Of a stretch of DNA of 64,000 bases, positions 35,190 through 46,459 are shown in pieces. The position numbers and the translations under genes were made by a program. The DNA lies in contig CM069439.1 in assembly GCA_035610365.1 (NCBI GenBank), positions 17,311,533-17,375,532 of the forward strand. Direction: 5' to 3'. The number at the start of each line of letters is the position of its first letter. Position 1 is the first letter of the stretch. The DNA comes from Aquatica leii (Eukaryota > Arthropoda > Insecta > Coleoptera > Lampyridae). Under the pieces are notes generated by a model. That model worked only from the letters and a program-made list of their open reading frames with translations, did no database searches and was not told the origin of the DNA.

Positions 35190-36240
35190 CTAATAGTATT
35201 AATCGTATTTATACCGGTAAATATATCCTAAGGTTATGGTTTTTTCTTTGTCGTATAAATACAAAAACGTAATTACCATTATTAATTTTGTATGTATTTC
35301 TCAAATCATACGAAAAGGCTTTTAAATATTACTCTCAAATAAACGTTTTATAAAACCAAAATTTTCTTTATATTTTTTGTGCGAATTAAAAAACAAATAC
35401 TTTTTTCTAATTTTGAATAACAACTTATTAACATATTTTTAATAAACATAGGACATACTATATCGTCAAATTTTTAGGTAATAAATGTTTTGAATAAAAA
35501 TGCCGAAATCATATTTGCAAAATTATTTAAAAAGTATTTGTTACGTTTGTTACTATTAATGTAATTTATTGAAATGTGTGTTCTGATAGTCACATTATTT
35601 TTGTATGTAGGATGTATAAACCTGGCTTATCAGACCCGGAGTAATGTTTGGGTATAAGAATATGCAGCGTTTGTTACTATAATTTATAAACAATTTTTCT
35701 TATATAATCATTAATAAGTAACAACAATACTTGTTTTTTGTTATAAAATAACTGTTTATTTTTTCAATTTATTAATTTGAATGTTGGTCCGGTTTATGTA
35801 AAAGTAGGTATTGTACCGGATATGATACCTAGAGTTAAGCGGATTAACAAATGCCTCACTTATTAATAATGTGTTGTCAATGAAAGTGCGGTAATGCTCA
35901 TTTTAAATATATTTAATAGTATTGATCGTATTGACATTTATAAATATACCTTGAGGTTATGGCTTTCTGTTTGTCGTATAAATACAAAAAGGTGATTACC
36001 ATTATTAAATTGTATATGTGTATCTTAAAATCATACGAGGAGACTTAAATATTACTCTGATACAAGCGATTTATGAAACCACAACTGCTTTTATGTTTTT
36101 GTGTAAATTAATAAACAATTCTACCGGATATGCATCTTGGGATTAAGCGGATTAATAAATACCTCACTTATTAATGAGTTTCATAATTACCTTTTGTAAA
36201 TATATCATCAGGTTATGGCCTTTTGTCGTATAAATATAAA
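35190..36240 (+). repeat. Duplicated blocks in the Tc1-like 5' region
   Basis: A block with GGTTATGG, TTGTCGTATAAATACAAAAA and AATTACCATTATTAA occurs at 35190-35400 and again, diverged, at 35918-36120, with a third partial copy at 36190-36240. A second block (TACCGGATATG...GCGGATTAA...CCTCACTTATTAAT) occurs at 35813-35868 and 36122-36177. These are direct repeats of subterminal sequence and may reflect slippage or gap-repair errors. Confidence 0.75.
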
Positions 36241-36323
36241 TTTTTCATTTACAAAATTGTAATATAAATTGGGAGTTCCTAGTAGTAACATCATTGTTTA
36301 TGTGATTATAATATTTTGTGAAT

Positions 36324-37561
36324 ATGCCTCGAAGATTAGGACAAATGGATTCTACCTTAGAATTAAGAGGAAGTATTGTTGGGGTGGCACAAGCAGAAAT
36401 GTCACCTCGAACAATATCACAACATGTTGACTTATCGGTAAGCATTTTTCTAAAATATATTTTTTTACATTGCATTGCAACACAGACAGCATGTGTTAAA
36501 TATGATCACTAACAATACTATTTTATAAGATATTGAAATATATTAAATTGACGTCAAATTTTTAAATACATATATAATGTATAATGGCTTTTAATATAGT
36601 ACTAATGATAAATGTAATGTATTACTAAGGACTTTTTGTAGATTAAACAAATCCGGCGATAGATTACGAAAGATCAAGAAGTTGGTAATAGGCCACTTGT
36701 AAGCAACAGACCACCTAAGCCTAGAATTACTTCTCGGCAAGAAGATGCGGACATACTCGGCTATACATTAAAAAATCCTTTTACAACTTGCCAAAAAATA
36801 AAGGAAACGCTGAATATTAATTGCTCTGTTTCCACCATTCAGAGACGTTTACACGAATCAAATTTACATTGTAGAAAACCGGCAAGTAAACCTAACATTA
36901 CAGAGCGTCATGCTGCAACTCGGTTGCGCTTTTGTCGCCAATATTTAAATTTGGATTGGAGTACTGTTATCTTTACAGATGAAAAAGTATTTTCTAGCAC
37001 TGATCAATGTCCAACTACAGTGTGGAGACCACAAAACACTCGTTACAATATAGAACATGGTTTGTCCAATAGGCAAAGTGGTAGAGTGACAGCTGGAGTG
37101 TGGAGATGGATATCTCAAGCGGTTCCAGGAGAGTTAGTGCAAGTGACACCACCTCGATTTAGTTCAGAGCACTACCTGAATATTTTAGATAATATCTTGA
37201 TACCTTCTGTGAGAAGAATATATCCACAAGATGATCTGGAAATTATTCAAATAGTCCAGGATAATTCTCCTATTCATACAGCACGAATTGTTAGAGACTG
37301 GATTAAAGATCAAAACCAAGTTGAAATAATTGAATGGCCAGCGAGATCACCAGATTTGAACCCAATTGAAGACATGTGGGGTGCAATGATCAGAAACTAG
37401 GATAGTGATATTCGTTTTAGAATACCTGAAAATATTATCCAACATTCACAATTAGTTTGGGAACGTTTTCGGGGATCACAGTTGTGTGAAAATTTAGTAG
37501 ACTCTATGCAGTCTAGATTAGAAGCATGCATACAAAATAATGGTTATTATACAAAGTATTA
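36324..37561 (+). pseudogene. Tc1-like transposase with one intron
   Basis: Exon 1 (ATG at 36324) encodes MPRRLGQMDSTLELRGSIVG, the first DNA-binding helix-turn-helix. GTAAGC at 36438 and TTTTTGTAG ending at 36641 bound a 204-bp intron; the frame resumes IKQIRR, completing the helix, with VSTIQRRLHES as the second one. Catalytic sites: IFTDEKVF, IVQDNSPIHTA and DLNPIEDMW, with 35 residues between the second and third (DD35E spacing). Two Trp codons have become TAG, at 36660-36662 and 37398-37400; otherwise the frame is open to YYTKY at 37561. It would encode roughly 345 residues. Close to intact, so a fairly young copy. Confidence 0.93.
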
Positions 37562-37600
37562 ATTATTTCTATACAACTTTTGTATTGTTATAGTTTTCAT

Positions 37601-38751
37601 TAGTGATGCACCGATGCTTCGGTTCTGCTTCGGTATCCGGCCGCTTCGGCCATTTTTCAAATATTCGGGCTCCGGTCTATATCACCGGAGCTTCGGCCGA
37701 ATCAGGAATTTTCTTGTTTGAACCTATCAATCTGTCTCTGCTTAGTCTGATTGTTATAATTCGCGACGTCAAGTTCATTTTTTAACGGGCTGTGTTACAG
37801 TGAGTATTAACTAGTACAATGAGCAATAAAAAAAGTAATATTTGGAAATTTTATAATATATGTGAAGATCAAAAATTTGCAAAGTGTACAATTTGTGAAA
37901 AACAAATATGAAAGATACTATGTGTGCAGCATTAAAACAACGATTTCAATCAATTTTTGAAAATAAATACTATGTAATATCTACGTTGCTAGATGCAAGA
38001 TTCAAGACTGCCTTTTTTGACAAAGATAAAGTAGAACAAATGAAGCTTATGTTAGTTAAAGAATATGCCCCTGACCCTGATCAAATTCCTGAACACCATG
38101 ACTCCGGTGACGAAAACGTCCCTTTAAAAATACAAAAAACAGATCACAAGAAAAACCTATGGGACTATTTTGATGAAATAGCTGGTGCTTCAGCTTGCCA
38201 ACTTCAATCGAAACCATTCGCCTATAAAAAATCGACAAAAAGAACTCAAATTGAGGAATAATTAAAAACCTATTTGGATGTACCATTAATCAACAGAAAA
38301 GATGACCCAGTAATATGGTGGCAAAATATTGTTTTCAATATTATCTGAACTTGCCAGAAAATTTCTCACTGCACCATCGACGAGCGTTTACAGTGAAAGG
38401 TTATTTTCTGAAATAGGAAATATTTATGAAGAAACCAGAAACAGGCTACTTCCTAAAAATGCAGAAAAATTGCTTTTTTTGCACCATAATTTGAAAAAAA
38501 TCAACTTTGAATATTAGTACATAATTTTATTTAGCTTCAGTTTTATATTTTGTAAAAAAAAATGTATTTCGTTCTTCGTAAATTTAATAAATACATATTA
38601 CATGTTCATTAAAAAATTAAACATAGTATTTATTTTAGTAAAGAGGATGTACAGACTTGCTTCGGCCGAATCACCGAAGCTTCGGACTAATTAATAGCCG
38701 AATATTCGGTATCCGGCTATTCGGTCAACATGCCGCTTCGGTGCAACACTA
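37601..38751 (+). mobile_element. hAT deletion element with 8-bp duplication
   Basis: Ends TAGTGATGCACCGATGC and, inverted, TAGTGTTGCACCGAAGC. The 8-bp duplication GTTTTCAT is perfect (37593-37600, 38752-38759). Subterminal CTTCGG/CCGAAG motifs are dense at both ends (37617-37700, 38658-38745), typical transposase-binding clutter of hATs. Inserted just after the Tc1-like transposase stop. Confidence 0.95.
37819..38517 (+). pseudogene. hAT transposase, internal deletion
   Basis: ATG at 37819 opens a BED zinc-finger start (SNIWKFYNICEDQKFAKCTI with CEKQ) that stops at about 37911. A later part of the protein then follows directly: VISTLLDARFKTAFF, an acidic linker and, after two frame breaks, ISELARKFLTAPSTSVYSER leading to FSEIGN and the hAT C-terminal dimerisation helix ending LFLHHNL. 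About 300 residues, including most of the catalytic core, are missing between the two parts. Typical of a non-autonomous hAT copy. Confidence 0.9.
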
Positions 38752-38759
38752 GTTTTCAT

Positions 38760-39411
38760 ATATGTTTTTTTATTTAATTATATAATTAAAATAAATTACA
38801 GCATAAACTGTAATTATAAACGTATGCTTAATTATTAACATTTTATTAACGCAAAAGTGAGTAATACCTAAATAATTATTATTAAAATAAAAATAATATT
38901 AATGAAATCGAAAATGTAATTATGATACTCATTAATAAGTAAAGTATTTAACCGCTTAAACAAAAAAAAAGAATGTGACTATGTGAACAAAAATTTAAAT
39001 AAATTACAATATATTGGCACAAATATTTATTCTTACACCGGAAAATTCTGTTTGATAGTATCATTTATATTTAAACGAAATTAAAGTATAAAAGTTTCAC
39101 TTTATTTATAACTAATTTTGCACATACTGCGAAATATTACTAGTACCTATGTAAAATTGTTTTTATAAAATCAGTAATTAGATTATTATTTACAATTTAC
39201 CTTAATTTTATACGTTCAAAATTGTACCATCAATAAGTATGTATCTAAAATTATAGAAAGAAATGTGTTTTTTTATTCGCATAAAAATATAAATACGGTC
39301 ATAAAAGTAATACTATTTTCTTATGGTTTGAAAAATACTGGTAATACTATTAGAATGTGACTGAAAATACGGGAATGTTTATTTTAGGAACACTTCCAAT
39401 GACTATGGCTG
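38760..39411. other. 3' non-coding part of the Tc1-like element
   Basis: AT-rich DNA between the hAT duplication and the right TIR. No gene seen. Confidence 0.6.
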
Positions 39412-39762
39412 TACATCCGATCTTAATGAATGATCATCTAACGTGAGTTTTGCGTACATTATACAGTTTAGTATAAATATACAGGGCAAAGTTAGCTCAT
39501 GAAATCTGGAAAAAAACTTCTCTACCATAAGGATTATTATAATAATTTTGAACTGGCAATTGTTATAGAAACAAAAATAGTAAAAGAACAAATTTGTTTA
39601 CTCTCAACACCATATTATCTTCTCAATGCTGTCATAGTGAAACTTCGTGTTTGTGTAATGTTATTTTTTCTAGTTGCATTTAATGTAGTATTGTTGTTTT
39701 AGCACTTCATAAAAAACACTTGAAAATATTTTATATTTAAAGGAACAAAATGAAAAATTTTA

Positions 39763-40210
39763 TTGTTTTTACAAAACACACAAAAGGAAGCTGGTAGAAT
39801 TCCATTAATTAGCTTAGCGGATTTGAATCAACTTGAACAGTATTTAACTCATGATTATAATTTTGCGTCATTGGTAAATATAACTGAATACTGGTTGCTT
39901 ATATTTGTATTTGCATATTTTAGACCTTGCTTAGTTTCAACTGATAGTAAAACCCATTCAACACAAACAGATAGAATACTAAAACATATTTTAAGTGATC
40001 AACTTATCTCATCTTATGATTATTTTCGTTTGGAAAACCAGAAAAAAACATTTTCTCATTTAAAACGTACTTTTTTATTTTGACTACATGTAATTATTAC
40101 ATTTTTTTCTAACTTCTGCAAACACTATTTCTGCACATGCTACCGGAAAAGATGTAAAAGGCGCCATAAAAGTGTGGTTAAAACATGCGCCTAAAAGATC
40201 TAAGAAAAAA
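39763..40210 (+). pseudogene. DUF4806-like domain, broken
   Basis: The open frame 39763-40083 has PLISLADLNQLEQYLTHD, then RILKHILSDQLISSYDYF and FSHLK. After a stop, ATGKDVKGAIKVWLKHAPKR continues to 40210. The order (a Leu-rich helix, ILKxxLSDxL, KxxFxxLK, then WLKHAP-R) matches my memory of DUF4806, a domain common in insect genomes and often next to transposons; its function is unknown. The middle (LVNITEYWLLIFVFAYF) fits poorly and may be inserted sequence. A profile search would decide. Confidence 0.5.
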
Positions 40211-40449
40211 GGCAATTCTTATAAAGAAGTTACTTGTGGGAAAAAGGCAATTAAAACTTCAATCGACCGTTACTGCTTCACATTCTTGTTCCATACGATA
40301 GTCTGTCAAGTTTTGCTATCCACGCCTAGAACATTAAGAAATTATATTGAAAAAAATTGAACAATGGCATATTTTGTTATATTGGTTTAAAAAAGAACTT
40401 TGATAGGTTAATTATTAACCAAAATTTTAGACAAAAAGAGAGTAATAGC

Positions 40450-40620
40450 GTTTAATATCGATGGGCTGCCATTATTTCGTTAAGAATGTGGGCACTAAGT
40501 ACTCCTTTTGTAATTGGTTTATTTTGTAGAACATCTAAGCACTTGACGCTGTTCTTGATGATTTTATATCAGAACTTTTGATTTTATTAAACAACGGTTA
40601 TTGTTGTAACAATGAGCATG
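40450..40620 (+). pseudogene. Transposase relic with NIDGLPLF motif
   Basis: The sequence reads FNIDGLPLFR, then in another frame TPFVIGLFCRTSKHL, then LDDFISELLILLNNGY. This order matches animal transposase-like proteins related to CACTA/Tnp2 (NIDGLPLFKSS...PF-VGL--G--KP----EFL--FV-EL---NG). Three frames are needed across 170 bp, so it is badly decayed. It lies about 60 bp from the right end of the CTAG-bounded unit and could be its transposase. Confidence 0.5.
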
Positions 40621-40703
40621 TGATAAATGCGAGGTAGTGGGTATATTAAGGGCGTATCCTAAAACTATAACATTATCACGTCAGCTTGCTACCTGGGTGC
40701 TAG

Positions 40704-42389
40704 TCTCTCAGTGTGTTTTTTGTAGTTTCTATGGCTTTTCCAACTATTCATGAGTTTGGGTTTTCAATTTTTATAGTAGGTTTTGTAGGTGCTGAGCTTT
40801 TTACAGCATTTCCTTTCTTCTTGGCCTTATTTGTAAGTAAAACTTTCATAGTAAAATTCGATTCTGAATTAAATGTATTACAACTGTATTCGAATAAACC
40901 TTTTATAACATCAACAAAAATGTCCAAATGATTAAATTAATTACCAAGTGAAAAAGCCTATCGGAAACTTTCTTTAGACTTTGCACAACATAAAACTAAT
41001 AATATACGTAACTCAAATTCGACAGTTACTGATTCCATTTCGTTATTAAACCATTACAAAGCAGATTAATTACAGATATAAATTCCTACCAATCAAGAAA
41101 GTTGCGACAATTTGGCAAGAAACATTCCATTGTATTCTATACACAAGAAAGAGCGTTCATTCCACTGATCTAAATTAGTCGCAATTATCTAATAGAATAT
41201 AATGTACAAAGTAATATCATTTTAATCGATTTTGTGTAAATACGTTACAGTCTAAAAATTCTTTAAAAAGATAATGTCCCTACATGTGACAATTCATAAT
41301 TTGAAGTCCATTAGCCCGACTAAATTCATTAACTATCAATCGGTTCAAACATTAACACCAAAATTGTGCTAAAATTTAGTACACAATGTAAACTAAAAAT
41401 AGATCTTTTCACAGTTTAAAGATTACACCAACAATGTTATTTATTAAATTTGTTCTCAATGGTATACTTCAAAAAATAAATTAAATACGTTTTATTAATG
41501 GTAATTAATTAACTACTGGTTGTACAATGAATTGTTTGCATTATGAATACAGCTACGTGTCATTAGAATGTTGTTCTATTAATGGAATAGATCGTTTTGC
41601 GCAACTAGTGGCTACTGCTTTACCACCAACTCGCTTCATAGCCCTTTGCAAATTTGTATTTGATTTTATTGCCGCCATCGTCTTAATTTTATTAACACTA
41701 ACATGGGCAGTGACATTTTCCTAAAACTAATATCATTCCCAAATTACCATTAAAGCTAACACTATTTTTAATTCGATAAAACGTTTCTAATATTCACTCA
41801 TGTAAAATAGTATAATCCTACGTGAATCAACGCATTTACATAAAACACACAACAGGATAGAATAAAATTATATTTTTTTATTCATTTACTCTATTAATTT
41901 TAGGCGACATAGCAACATAAAATAATTTTTCCAATTCATAGTTTGCTTGCCTTAATTAGTCAGTTGAATAAACACAAATTATAGCATACAGCCAAATATG
42001 TTTTGTAATGTTTAATGTGTACAAGGTACACTTAACACGTTTTGGCAATGTAATCCAGTCCTGTTAAAAATGATCAACAGTGTTCGTTGTAACTGCGCTC
42101 ACGGGTGCATTGCATAAGTCAATACATACGAAATTAACCAAAACCTAAATTGTTTTTGCTTTAAAGTTGACTAATGGGTTAAATTAAATATAATTTTACA
42201 AAAATTTCAAAAAAGTGTCGCAAAATAGTTTGCCAAAAAAATTTTAATCTTTAGTAGACACGGATAATTTTATCAAACTTTGCAAAACATTTAAATAGTC
42301 AAAACCTGATTACAGACTCGAGAATAGCACAAAATAAATCTATTAAATGCTTTAGATCTAAAACAACAGAATTCAGATACTTTCTGGAA
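40704..42389. other. AT-rich DNA, nothing firmly recognised
   Basis: No supported gene. A minus-strand Lys/Thr/Pro-rich reading near 40715-40830 (KAKKKGNAVKSSAPTKPT) is the least random stretch and could be a relic coding piece, but it has no identifiable family. Confidence 0.4.
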
Positions 42390-43000
42390 CGTCCATTAAC
42401 TTGGACCCCCCACCAACAGAAAAAAGAATCAGACTTCTTGAAAAAATTAGTGCTAATTATGTGCTAATTTGTTATCATATTCAAAATTTTGTTGCTCAAG
42501 AACAGTAGAAAATTAGAAATGAAGTGGGTGGGGCTAGCTTAACGTAAAGCTGGACCCCCTTTCCTCAAAAAAACTTATTGCGCACAAAAAAGCAAACTAA
42601 TGTCAGGCGGAAATTTGTTGCTAATTTGTTGTTCTAAAATAGCATTGCCTAATTTGCGAGATTCGCAAAAAAAGTTACGTATTCGTTTACATATGAAAAT
42701 GCTGTAAAAGACTAACACCATACATGATTTAAGCTTCATTAAAAAAAGATAACAATACAAAATTACTTATTAAAACATCAAAATTTTTAACAAAATCTAA
42801 ATTAAAACTATTACACATACCCTCTTCCCGCTTCTTTAAAATAACCACGATGCGTTCGCCGTCCTGGCGCAAGTTAGCTACATTACCTTTAATTAGATTT
42901 GCATTTACATCTTGCTCAAATAATTATTACGTAAAATTCTTTTTTGGACTAAAATTAAGAATAGTTTATGCGTAATCGAATTTGTTGCTAACTATAAACA

Positions 43001-44245
43001 AAAAACGACGGAGAATCGATGTGCTCTCTACGGGACTTTTTGTTGTTTTAATTTGCATAAACAATTTGTTACTTAAATTGTTGCAACGTAAAATTGTTCT
43101 TTGCACTATAATCAACAGTAATTTATACATAATCGAATTTGTTGCTAATTATAAACAATAAAAAACGACGTAGAATCGATGTGCTCTCTACGGGACTTTT
43201 CATGTATTAATTTCCCTAAACATTTGTTGCATAAATTGTTACAACGTAAAATTTTTCTTTGTACTATAATCGACAGTAATTTATACATAATCGAATTTGT
43301 TGCTAATTATAAACAATAAAAAACGACGTAGAATCGATGTGCTCTTACGCGGGACATTTCAAGTTTTATTTTGCCTAAACAATTTGTTGCTTAAATTGTT
43401 ACAACGTAAAATTGTTCTTTGCACTATAATCAACAGTAATTTATACATAATCGAATTTGTTGCTAATTATAAACAATAAAAAACGACGTAGAATCGATGT
43501 GCTCTCACGCGAGACTTTTCATGTATTAATATCTCTAAACAATTTGTTGCTTAAATTGTTACAACGTAAAATTGTTCTTTGCAATATAATCAACAGTAAT
43601 TTATACATAACCAAGTTTGTTGCTAATTATAAACAATAAAAAACGACGTAGAATAGATGTGCTCTCACGCGGGACTTTTCATGTATCAATATCTCTAAAC
43701 AATTTGTTGCTTAAATTGTTACAACGTAAAATTGTTCTTTGCACTATAATCAACAGTAATTTATACATAATCAAATTTGTTGCTAATTATAAACAATAAA
43801 AAACGACGTAGAATCGATGTGCTCTCACGCGGGACTTTTCATGTATTAATTTCCCTAAACAATTTGTTGCTTAAATTGTTACAACGTAAAATTGTTCTTT
43901 GTACTATAATCGACAATAATTTATACATAATCGAATTTGTTGCTAATTATAAACAATAAAAAACGACGTAGAATCGATGTGTTCTTACGCGGGACATTTC
44001 ATGTATTAATTTCCCTAAACAATTTGTTGCTTTAATTGTTACAACGTAAAATTGTTCTTTGTACTATAATCGACAGTAATTTATACATAATCGAATTTGT
44101 TGCCAATTATAAACAATAAAAAACGGCGTAGAATCGATGTGCTCTTACGCGGGGCATTTCAAGTTTTATTTTGCCTAAACAATTTGTTGCTTAAATTGTT
44201 ACAACGTAAAATTGTTCTTTGCACTATAATCGACAGTAATTTATA
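43001..44245 (+). repeat. 160-bp tandem array within the foldback
   Basis: Eight head-to-tail units, recognisable by CGACGTAGAATCGATGTGCT at 43007, 43167, 43327 and so on every 160 bp. Each carries an inner palindrome AACAATTTGTTGCTTAAATT. The 60-codon open frames starting at 43297, 43457, 43617 and 43777 come from this periodicity and are not genes. Unit 1 differs from the rest (GACGGAG, TTGTTGTTTTAATTTGC) and matches the outermost unit of the opposite arm. Confidence 0.92.
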
Positions 44246-44560
44246 CAGTGCAAAGAACAATTTTACGTTGTAACAATTTAAGCAACAAATTGTTTAGGGA
44301 AATTAATACATGAAAAGTCCCGCGTGAGAGCACATCGATTCTACGTCGTCTTTTATTGTTTATAATTAGCAACAAATTCTATTATGTATAAATTACTGTT
44401 GATTATAGTGCAAAGAACAATTTTACGTTGCAACAATTTAAGTAACAAATTGTTTATGCAAATTAAAACAACAAAAAGTCCCGTAGAGAGCACATCGATT
44501 CTCCGTCGTTTTTTGTTTATAGTTAGCAACAAATTCGATTACGCATAAACTATTGTTAAT
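44246..44560 (-). repeat. Two inverted 160-bp units, right arm
   Basis: The same 160-bp unit in reverse orientation (markers ATCGATTCTACGTCG at 44335 and ATCGATTCTCCGTCG at 44495). The outermost unit matches unit 1 of the left arm, so the arms correspond end to end and the left arm has gained (or the right lost) about six units. Confidence 0.88.
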
Positions 44561-45130
44561 TTTAGTGCAAAGAAGAATTTTACGTAATAATTATTTAAGC
44601 AAGATGCAAATGCAAATATAATTAAAGGTAATGAGGCTAACTTGCGCCAGGACGGCGAACGCATCGTGGTTATTTTAAAGAAGCGCTTAAAGGGTATGTG
44701 TAATAGTTTTAATTTAGATTTTGTTAAAATTTTTGATGTTTTAATAAGTATTTTTGTATTGTTATCTTTTTTTTAATGAAGCTTAAATCATGTATCGTGT
44801 TAGTCTTTTACAGCATTTTCATATGTAAACGAATACGTAACTTTTTTTTTGCGAATCTCGCATATTAGGTAATGCTATTTTAGAGCAACAAATTAGCAAC
44901 AAATTTCCGCCTGACATTAGTTTGCTTTTTTGTGCGCAATAAGTTTTTTTGAGGAAAGGGGGTCCAGCTTTACGTTAAGCTAGCTCCACCCACTTCATTT
45001 CTAATTTTCTACTGTTCTTCTTGAGCAACAAAATTTTGAATATGGTAACAAATTAGCAAATAATTAGCACTAATTTTTTCAAGAAGTCTGATTATTTTTT
45101 CTGTTGGTGGGGGGTCCAAGTTAATGGACG

Positions 45131-45420
45131 TCTTTCACGTGTGTATTCAAGTACCGGGGCGGTAGTAGAGCCAGGACATAGAAAAAAGAAGATGGCCGCT
45201 AAGAATGAGTGACCATTGTCGTATTGTAGTAGCGTTAGGAATATCTTGTTTGTTTATATGTTTAACTAACAATAGTCTGTGACTGTATTAATAAACGTAT
45301 TTATAGTGAAGGTTTATTAATGAATTTTACACCTTGGCAAACCTCGACATAACACTTTCATTTTGATAGCAATAAATTTAAGTGACAACGGTAGAAACAT
45401 AATTGCATCATGCTATTATT
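45131..45420. other. Unassigned spacer, LTR-like flavour
   Basis: Contains AATAAACG followed by an ACACCTTGGCAAACC stretch near 45290-45345 that looks like an LTR 3' end with a primer site, but no partner LTR or duplication was found. Confidence 0.3.
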
Positions 45421-45496
45421 GTGCTCGTACTATGTTAATAATAGCATAATAACAACTTATCAAACAATAGGTGAAAGCAGATGTTTTTTGATAGTA

Positions 45497-45706
45497 CTAT
45501 CTCCCTTGAAATATTATTATGTTATTCTCGCCAACTAAAAATTTGATAATGTTAATTGTATCAGCTACAAGTACGTTAGTAAACAAAAACTCGACATCAA
45601 AACTAACCAGAACGACAATACGTTGCAAACTAAAATTAAGCAACTTTTGAACTACATCCACAGAAAAAAATTCCCCATCTGATTGATCAAATTTGAACAA
45701 GCTCAA
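45497..45706 (-). pseudogene. Penelope-like reverse transcriptase fragment
   Basis: The minus-strand frame contains VVLVSFDVEFLFTNVLVADT, the motif-A region of Penelope-like RTs (LVSFDVVSLFTNVP). It points opposite to the plus-strand Penelope pieces just to its right. Penelope-like elements (PLEs) commonly carry an inverted 5' fragment, so it may belong to the same insertion. Confidence 0.8.
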
Positions 45707-45762
45707 AAAGTTAAAACGTCCAAATTTAACACATTAGTATCTGACCAAGCAAGATGTCAGAT

Positions 45763-46110
45763 CTACCCTATGTCAAAAGTACTACGGATCGCACAACATA
45801 ATCACTCGGTTTTTTACTCTTCCTAAATTGAGTGAATCCTTAAATCCTGTGAAACACGTTATCCCTTATCAGTCGGACGGCGTTTATAGCATTCTTTGCT
45901 CGTGTGATTGTACATGTATTAGAGAAACAGGTAGGAAGTTTAAAAGTTCGTATTAAAGAACATCAAAAATGCCTTAAACTATCAGCCAAAAATTAGAAAA
46001 TCCATTGAAATATCGAGAGTCAAGTTTCCTCTACCGGATATTTGAAAACCATCGGAAACCGTTCTATAAAAACGCAATCAATCAGTTTCCAGACTCTTAA
46101 GATGTTCACT
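45763..46110 (+). pseudogene. Penelope-like GIY-YIG endonuclease fragment
   Basis: Reads LNPVKHVIPYQSDGVYSILC followed by CDCTCIRETGRK: the start of the PLE GIY-YIG domain (CxC motif, then YIGETGR with Tyr-Ile-Gly decayed to CIR). The tail part at 46000-46100 (IRKSIEI...) aligns with the other two PLE tails in the window. A direct repeat of this segment lies at 46970-47400, about 1.2 kb downstream. Frames are broken. Confidence 0.78.
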
Positions 46111-46459
46111 ACGACGTGCGACGAAAACCCAGCTTGTGAGAAATCGACCATAGGGGAATGGAGAATGGAGAATTGCAATACAAAAGTAACCCGTGCAAAC
46201 CTAAACTCTACTATAACCACCATAATTTACTTTTGTTTATGACAGTCCTATAATTTTGGCTAATGTTTTCATATAAATATCAGACACAAGTTTTAACATT
46301 AACTTTATTTTGCCCGAACGTATACCGAAGATTTTTAAAATCACGCTGAATCGGCTAAATATCGAAGCAAGCAAAATATTCGTCGAACCACTACTAAAAA
46401 TACGATTGTAGTTCAAATACACTTATTTTATTGAAGCTTTAATTATGCTTAAATGATAA

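Larger units (their letters stand above)
35132..39411 (+). mobile_element. Tc1-like element, 4.28 kb, with nested hAT
   Basis: Left end CAGTCATAGTCATTGGAA; the right end (to 39411) is its inverse with scattered mismatches, and the match continues about 70 bp to TTCAGTCACATTCTAATAGT. TA on each side (35130-35131, 39412-39413). It holds an intron-containing transposase gene (36324-37561). The length is inflated by the 1151-bp hAT insertion and by duplicated blocks at 35190-36240. Confidence 0.92.
34291..40697. mobile_element. Candidate 6.4-kb TIR unit, CTAG at both ends
   Basis: The left end reads CTAG TACCCAGGTAACAAGC and the right end, inverted, CTAG CACCCAGGTAGCAAGC, followed on both by TGACGT: 26 bp with two mismatches. 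CTAG at 34287-34290 and 40698-40701 could be a target duplication. Inside are a complete Tc1-like element and, near the right end, two coding relics (DUF4806-like 39763-40210 and a transposase relic 40450-40620) that could be its own genes. Alternatively two copies of one miniature repeat happen to face each other. Confidence 0.4.
42390..45130. mobile_element. Foldback element: long inverted arms of tandem repeats
   Basis: The left arm starts CGTCCATTAACTTGGACCCC at 42390; the right arm is its inverse, ending at 45130. The arms pair over about 885 bp (42390 to about 43275 with 44246-45130), including ACTTGCGCCAGGACGGCGAA near 42860 and 44645. The inner side of both arms is built from 160-bp repeats, about eight copies in the left orientation and two in the right. 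No transposase is present. Long TIRs with internal tandem repeats are the hallmark of foldback (FB/Galileo-type) elements. No clear target duplication was found. Confidence 0.88.

Noticed and set aside
40713..40931. 72-codon open frame with a membrane-like hydrophobic stretch
   Set aside because: The hydrophobic, Phe-rich composition is expected of AT-rich DNA, and there is no promoter, splice or homology signal.
43297..43959. Four near-identical 60-residue open frames every 160 bp, as if a peptide array
   Set aside because: They arise from the 160-bp foldback repeat; the period is not a multiple of three, each frame closes by itself, and the units differ without a coding pattern.
42381..45140. 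A 9-bp target duplication for the foldback (TTCTGGAAC against GTCTTTCAC)
   Set aside because: Only five of nine positions agree, which is not better than chance matches around such ends.
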